Part shown: piece by piece, positions 47,649-48,947 of the stretch | Position numbering within the stretch: position 1 is the first letter of the stretch | How the letters are laid out: every line of letters starts with the position of its first letter | DNA from: Sulfuricurvum sp. | GTDB taxonomy: Bacteria > Campylobacterota > Campylobacteria > Campylobacterales > Sulfurimonadaceae | Assembly (NCBI GenBank): GCA_003245815.1 | Contig: QKCD01000132.1 | Location: 1-48,947 of the forward strand | Direction of reading: 5' to 3' | Length of the DNA: 48,947 nucleotides | Translations under genes and position numbers: made by a program | The notes under the pieces: generated by a model | Told to the model about the DNA's origin: nothing | Database searches by the model: none | Seen by the model: only the letters and a program-made list of their open reading frames with translations

Positions 47649-48947
47649 CAAGCCATATCGCGATTTTTGCGCCGGGCCCCGTAGAAGAAGACCCCCTCGT
47701 CGGACTCCACGCTGAGGGTAACGATCTCGAATGCGATCTCCCGGACGCCGCCGAGTTCAGCGTCAAGCTCCAGCCGGCCGCGGTCGCCGACGGCAAAGCG
47801 CCGCTGTTCGGCCGCATCGACGGAGTAGAAGGAGACTCCCTGCTGCGTCGCATCGAAGAGGTAGACCTCCTGCGCCGCCGTTCCGACCTTCGCCACGGCG
47901 TGCAGCGGCGGGGTGATGATCGTACGCGTTTCGGAACGGCGGTTGAGGACCACCTCGAAACCGTCGGCCAGGGACTTCAGGCTTCCCCCTTTGACTACCA
48001 GGAGGGTCATGATCTTCTTCGCGTTTTCCGCGTTGTCGGAGAGTTCGCCGCTCGCCTCTTTGATATGGTTCAGGTCTTTGCGAATCCGTTCCAGGGCCAC
48101 CGTCTCGTCGGCGAAATCCCGTCTGAAATCCTCCAGTACGCCGGTGATCCGGTCGATGTTTTCGCGGATCTGCACGAAACGCGTGTTCAGGGCGACGGAG
48201 CTCTCCCCGAGGGTGACGATCACTCCTTTCGCCTGGCCTGCATTCCGGGTCACCTTGTCGATATGGGCGTGGATACTGCGCAATACGTTTCCGATCGTCT
48301 GGGCATTGGCCAGCGACACCTCGGCGAGTTCGCGGATCTTGTCCGCGACGACGGCGAATCCGCGGCCGTGTTCCCCGGCCCTGGCCGCTTCGATCGCCGC
48401 ATTGAGGGCGATCAGGTTCGTCTCGTCGGCGATGTCGGTGATCACCTCGATCGTATGGGAGATCTCGTTCGAGAAGTTCCGCAGTTCGGTAATCGCCGCC
48501 ACCGTGTCGTCCATCGCCGAGGCCGCGCGCGTACTCTCGGTCAGGTTGCGGGAGATCTGCTCCTGCCCCGACTCGATCGTCTGCACGGAGACCTTAGAGT
48601 CGGCATGCAGCCGCTGCAGGTTCTCCCCTGCCGAGGCGTTGATGCCGAGCACCTGGCTGATCTGCTCCTGGGAGCGCTCCAGCCGGCGGTTCTGATCGGT
48701 GACATGGGCGTTGGTCCTGTCGATCTTCACGTAACCGTAGCTCGCCTCGAAGGCCATCTGCCGGCTCGCCTCGACAACGTTGCCGATGACCGGGCGCAGC
48801 GCGTCCACCATCCGTTCGAGATGGCGGAAAAGGCGGTCGATCTCGTTATGCGTACTCCCCTGTTCCAGGGGCTCGTCGGCAATGATGTCGTCGATGACGA
48901 AGTTCCCCTTTTCGATCCGGAAGATCAGCTGCAGCACCTTGCTGAGC
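47648..48947 (-). CDS. chemoreceptor (MCP) signalling domain fused to a PilZ-like domain, partial
   Basis: The frame runs open to the right edge (433 codons), so the N-terminus is outside the window. After a helical stretch comes the receptor hairpin tip ITDIADETNLIALNAAIEAA with RAGEHGRGFAVVADKIRELAE, the CheA/CheW contact region. The helices end near 320. The last 100 residues hold RRSETR and, about 35 residues on, DATQQGVSF followed by beta strands, matching the RxxxR ... DxSxxG plan of PilZ domains that bind cyclic di-GMP. No membrane helix is seen in the visible part. This links chemotaxis to cyclic di-GMP in one protein. Confidence 0.88.
   Translation of the reverse strand, partial: LSKVLQLIFRIEKGNFVIDDIIADEPLEQGSTHNEIDRLFRHLERMVDALRPVIGNVVEASRQMAFEASYGYVKIDRTNAHVTDQNRRLERSQEQISQVLGINASAGENLQRLHADSKVSVQTIESGQEQISRNLTESTRAASAMDDTVAAITELRNFSNEISHTIEVITDIADETNLIALNAAIEAARAGEHGRGFAVVADKIRELAEVSLANAQTIGNVLRSIHAHIDKVTRNAGQAKGVIVTLGESSVALNTRFVQIRENIDRITGVLEDFRRDFADETVALERIRKDLNHIKEASGELSDNAENAKKIMTLLVVKGGSLKSLADGFEVVLNRRSETRTIITPPLHAVAKVGTAAQEVYLFDATQQGVSFYSVDAAEQRRFAVGDRGRLELDAELGGVREIAFEIVTLSVESDEGVFFYGARRKNRDMA

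Noticed and set aside
1-48947. CRISPR arrays, transposons, integrases or prophage genes
   Set aside because: No regularly spaced repeats and no transposase, integrase or phage structural motif were seen on either strand.

Overview
The window is a dense, GC-rich stretch of a chromosome from a member of the Campylobacterota (Epsilonproteobacteria), most like the Sulfurimonas/Sulfuricurvum group. The lineage call rests on gene order remembered from Campylobacter jejuni and Helicobacter pylori. The run argS-tatA-gmk-acidic protein-(PLD-like)-fliR-ABC ATPase-tsf-rpsB, the run trxB-trxA-yraN-hom-aminotransferase-two envelope proteins-rlmB-rsmI-rpmE, and the pairs purF/dapB and ilvE/SPFH are all arranged as in those genomes. 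The base composition is clearly richer in GC than C. jejuni or H. pylori. No transposase, integrase, CRISPR array or rRNA gene was found; there is one tRNA gene.

Left end (1-12.3 kb): a DUF58/MoxR/lipoprotein/aldo-keto reductase row, a membrane dual GGDEF-EAL protein, a divergent Y-family polymerase with an alkyltransferase-domain gene, a free-standing DUF234 (PD-(D/E)XK-like) protein, a C-terminal J-domain protein, aguB and recQ. At 12.3-18.2 kb there is dtd directly behind tRNA-Arg(CCU), a DUF167 gene, then argS, tatA, gmk and a long acidic protein with a receiver-like head.

Middle (18.2-26.2 kb): fliR and a LolD-like ATPase are separated from tsf-rpsB by an accessory block. It holds a lipoprotein subtilase whose N-terminal prodomain is a separate, translationally coupled secreted protein, then a 464-base non-coding interval with a 131-base inverted-repeat element, then a 7TM-DISM histidine kinase and a convergent response regulator. 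This block is the best candidate here for an undescribed system.

Right half (26.4-49 kb): bcp, DUF523 and aldehyde dehydrogenase form one unit behind a palindromic operator-like site. A truncated globin, ilvE, an SPFH protein, hisIE with two DUF2393 membrane proteins, a radical SAM protein, purF, dapB and the thioredoxin genes (with a cysteine-free thioredoxin-like membrane protein between trxA and trxB) follow. Then come yraN, a lone Cys-type formate dehydrogenase, hom and its aminotransferase, a RodZ-like membrane protein, rRNA methyltransferases, rpmE and a partial chemoreceptor with a C-terminal PilZ domain.

Regulatory signals are unusually readable: many genes have a good TATAAT-like box. 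At least six have that box only 6-8 bases before the start codon and no ribosome binding site, which suggests leaderless mRNAs. Function calls come from motif and family recognition by eye; no database search was run.
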